Origin: a bacterium
GTDB lineage: Bacteria; Bdellovibrionota_C; UBA2361; OMII01
Length of the DNA stretch: 6,382 nt
NCBI GenBank assembly: GCA_017853915.1
Contig: JAFMIS010000147.1
Coordinates: 1-6,382, forward strand
Direction of reading: 5' to 3'
The notes below the pieces were generated by a model that saw only the letters and a list, made by a program, of their open reading frames with translations, had not been told where the DNA came from and did no database searches. Positions 4,875-6,382 of the stretch are shown here, in pieces (positions within the stretch are counted from its first letter, which is position 1; the number at the start of each line of letters is the position of its first letter). Both the position numbers and the translations under genes were made by a program.

Positions 4875-6382
4875 GGTTGCGGCGAGTGGGGGATTCGTCG
4901 TCGTTTAATAGTGGCCAACGCGTCGAGTAGCTCTTTGGATTTGAGGAGGTATGACGTTACGAGAAAGATGGCGCTTCCCGCGCAGCTTCCATAAAGGCAC
5001 TGAAGGAGAGGGCTCTCCGTCGTGCCGATGGAGTATGTGATGCCGAGCATCATGACGAGGGTCGCCACGAGGGACTTCGTGGTCGCGACAAGGAAGCCGC
5101 GCCAGGGGAACTGGCGGATTTTTATTGTGAACACGGTAACGACCAAGATCAGAGATCCAAAAGCCGCGATTGACGAAGCAAGCGCTAATCCAACATGTCC
5201 TAAATGTGCCGAGAACGGACATACATACAGAAGGCTTGTTTGAAGGTTCCTGATTAATGAGACCAACCGACTTGCGTGAGTGTCGGGGGCCAGGGGGCCA
5301 ATCAGTAAGAGCGACGCACATACGTTGAGAATGAGCGCGACGAAGCCGATCCCGGTTGGAGTAGTTGTGTCTTTTTTGGCGATAAAAGCTCGTATGATCA
5401 TGGAGTGACAACTTGAGGCCCACAAACCAAGCGCGAGAGCTTTCAGGGCATGACTGGTTTTTATTGATGACTCATGGCTAAAAGCTCCGCGTTCGAAGAG
5501 AAGTTGGATGATGGGAAGGGCCAGCGACCATAATCCCGCTGCCATCGGGATGATGAAGAAACTAGTAAACCGGAGAGAATCGCTCAGACTACGATTGAAT
5601 GTCGCGGTATCTTTTCGCGCTGACGCGTTCGAGAGGGCCGGTAGTAGAACGGATGCTAACGCGATTGAGAATATTCCGATGGGAAACTGAGCGACTCGAT
5701 CGGCATAGAAAAGCCAGGAAACGCTTCCTGAGGAGAGGAGAGATGCCAACACGGTCGCCATGAAGATAGTGATCTGATAGATCGAAGCTCCCACCGTCGC
5801 CGGCGCCATGAGCCGAACTATCTCTTTTATCTCGGGGACAACGATGCGGAATGACGGGCGAAGAGAAAGGTTCGCCCTGGCACAGGCGGGCATCTGCGCG
5901 ACAATCTGAGCTAGTCCTCCAACAAGCACTGAAATGGCGAGAACGATCGTAGCCGTTGAAAGATCGAAGGGCATGGCGCAGATTGCGCCAGCTATGAGTA
6001 CCAGGTTCATGACGACCTGTGCCCAGGCCGAGGCTCCGAAAATACCGAGCGTGTTGAGAGCCGCGTTGAGCATGGCGATGAAACTGACGCAGGCGATGTA
6101 GGGGGCCATCAACTGGGTTAGGGTGACACATAACTCGAACTTTCCGCCTTCAGAGCCGAAGCCAGGGGCGAAAAGCCGCACAATCGTCGAAGCGAAACAG
6201 ATTATCACTAAGGTAAAAATCGAAGTGATCAGGATGAGAAACCCAGTGACCCGTCGACATGTATCAGATGCATGCTCTTTCCCCCGAGCAAGAGAGGAGG
6301 AAAAGACCGGCGTGAACGCGGATGTAAGTGCTCCCTCAGCGACGAAGCTTCTCAAGAGATTGGGGATTCGGAAGGCTACGAA
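4871..6382 (-). CDS. murJ: MurJ (MviN) lipid II flippase, N-terminus cut by the window edge
   Basis: Inner-membrane flippase of the MOP superfamily that moves lipid-linked peptidoglycan precursor (lipid II) to the periplasmic face. The frame is open to the right edge; 503 codons are visible and roughly the first 40 residues are missing, including the first helix. The first visible residues, FVAFRIPNLLRSF followed by AEGALTSAF, match the MurJ block AFxxPNLLRRxFAEGAxxxAF. A second signature, GSVSWLFYADRVAQFPIGIF (visible residues 219-238), matches the central-cavity helix region with its conserved Asp-Arg pair. About a dozen hydrophobic segments follow one another. An extra stretch of about 29 residues lies between GPL and LGHVGLALA. 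The protein ends in a short basic tail (KRRR). The stop overlaps the bioA start by four bases. An in-frame TTG at 6353-6355 is not the real start, because homology continues upstream of it. Family assignment is firm; substrate is from family knowledge. Confidence 0.96.
   Translation of the reverse strand, partial: FVAFRIPNLLRSFVAEGALTSAFTPVFSSSLARGKEHASDTCRRVTGFLILITSIFTLVIICFASTIVRLFAPGFGSEGGKFELCVTLTQLMAPYIACVSFIAMLNAALNTLGIFGASAWAQVVMNLVLIAGAICAMPFDLSTATIVLAISVLVGGLAQIVAQMPACARANLSLRPSFRIVVPEIKEIVRLMAPATVGASIYQITIFMATVLASLLSSGSVSWLFYADRVAQFPIGIFSIALASVLLPALSNASARKDTATFNRSLSDSLRFTSFFIIPMAAGLWSLALPIIQLLFERGAFSHESSIKTSHALKALALGLWASSCHSMIIRAFIAKKDTTTPTGIGFVALILNVCASLLLIGPLAPDTHASRLVSLIRNLQTSLLYVCPFSAHLGHVGLALASSIAAFGSLILVVTVFTIKIRQFPWRGFLVATTKSLVATLVMMLGITYSIGTTESPLLQCLYGSCAGSAIFLVTSYLLKSKELLDALATIKRRRIPHSPQP

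Noticed and set aside
4905..5423. Minus-strand open frame of 172 codons inside murJ
   Set aside because: A second shadow frame of the same gene; the composition is unlike a real protein and the true frame carries the membrane helices.
5589..6131. Minus-strand open frame of 180 codons inside murJ
   Set aside because: It lies in another frame of a gene with strong MurJ motifs, and the translation is rich in Arg, His and Ser with no family pattern; a shadow frame.

Overview
The window carries five genes, all on the minus strand and so read from right to left: a murJ lacking its N-terminus, bioA, a thiol-disulfide lipoprotein, a FliH/SctL-like stator protein and a FliI/SctN-type export ATPase. 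The left 700 bases hold no convincing gene. The organism is most likely a Gram-negative bacterium: it has a type III export ATPase with its regulator, and a lipobox protein with a DsbA-like CPFC domain. Base composition is near 50% G+C and all three standard stop codons are used. The protein style (a tethered DsbA lipoprotein, MurJ with an enlarged late loop) would suit a delta-proteobacterial or Bdellovibrio-like lineage. That placement is an impression, not something the sequence proves.

Right part (3591-6382): murJ (lipid II flippase) runs off the right edge, and its stop overlaps the bioA start by four bases (ATGA). These two are almost certainly co-transcribed and translationally coupled, although peptidoglycan export and biotin synthesis are unrelated jobs.

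Middle (2754-3581): the lipoprotein has its own good promoter candidate and a clear Shine-Dalgarno site in the 75-base gap after bioA. It is followed by a weak terminator-like element.

Left-middle (703-2652): a leader with three overlapping inverted repeats precedes a fliH-fliI pair whose reading frames overlap by 26 bases. No other flagellar or type III secretion gene is visible on either side. A 12-bp bulged hairpin sits directly behind the fliI stop, so the pair looks like a self-contained two-gene unit. The ATPase keeps its P-loop, catalytic Glu and arginine finger but has an unusual Arg in the catalytic loop.

Left end (1-702): no recognisable gene or RNA. It holds small hairpins and short open stretches on the minus strand that could be decayed coding sequence. 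I found no CRISPR array, insertion sequence, tRNA or defence system. The best candidates for something unusual are the isolated export ATPase/stator pair and its structured leader.
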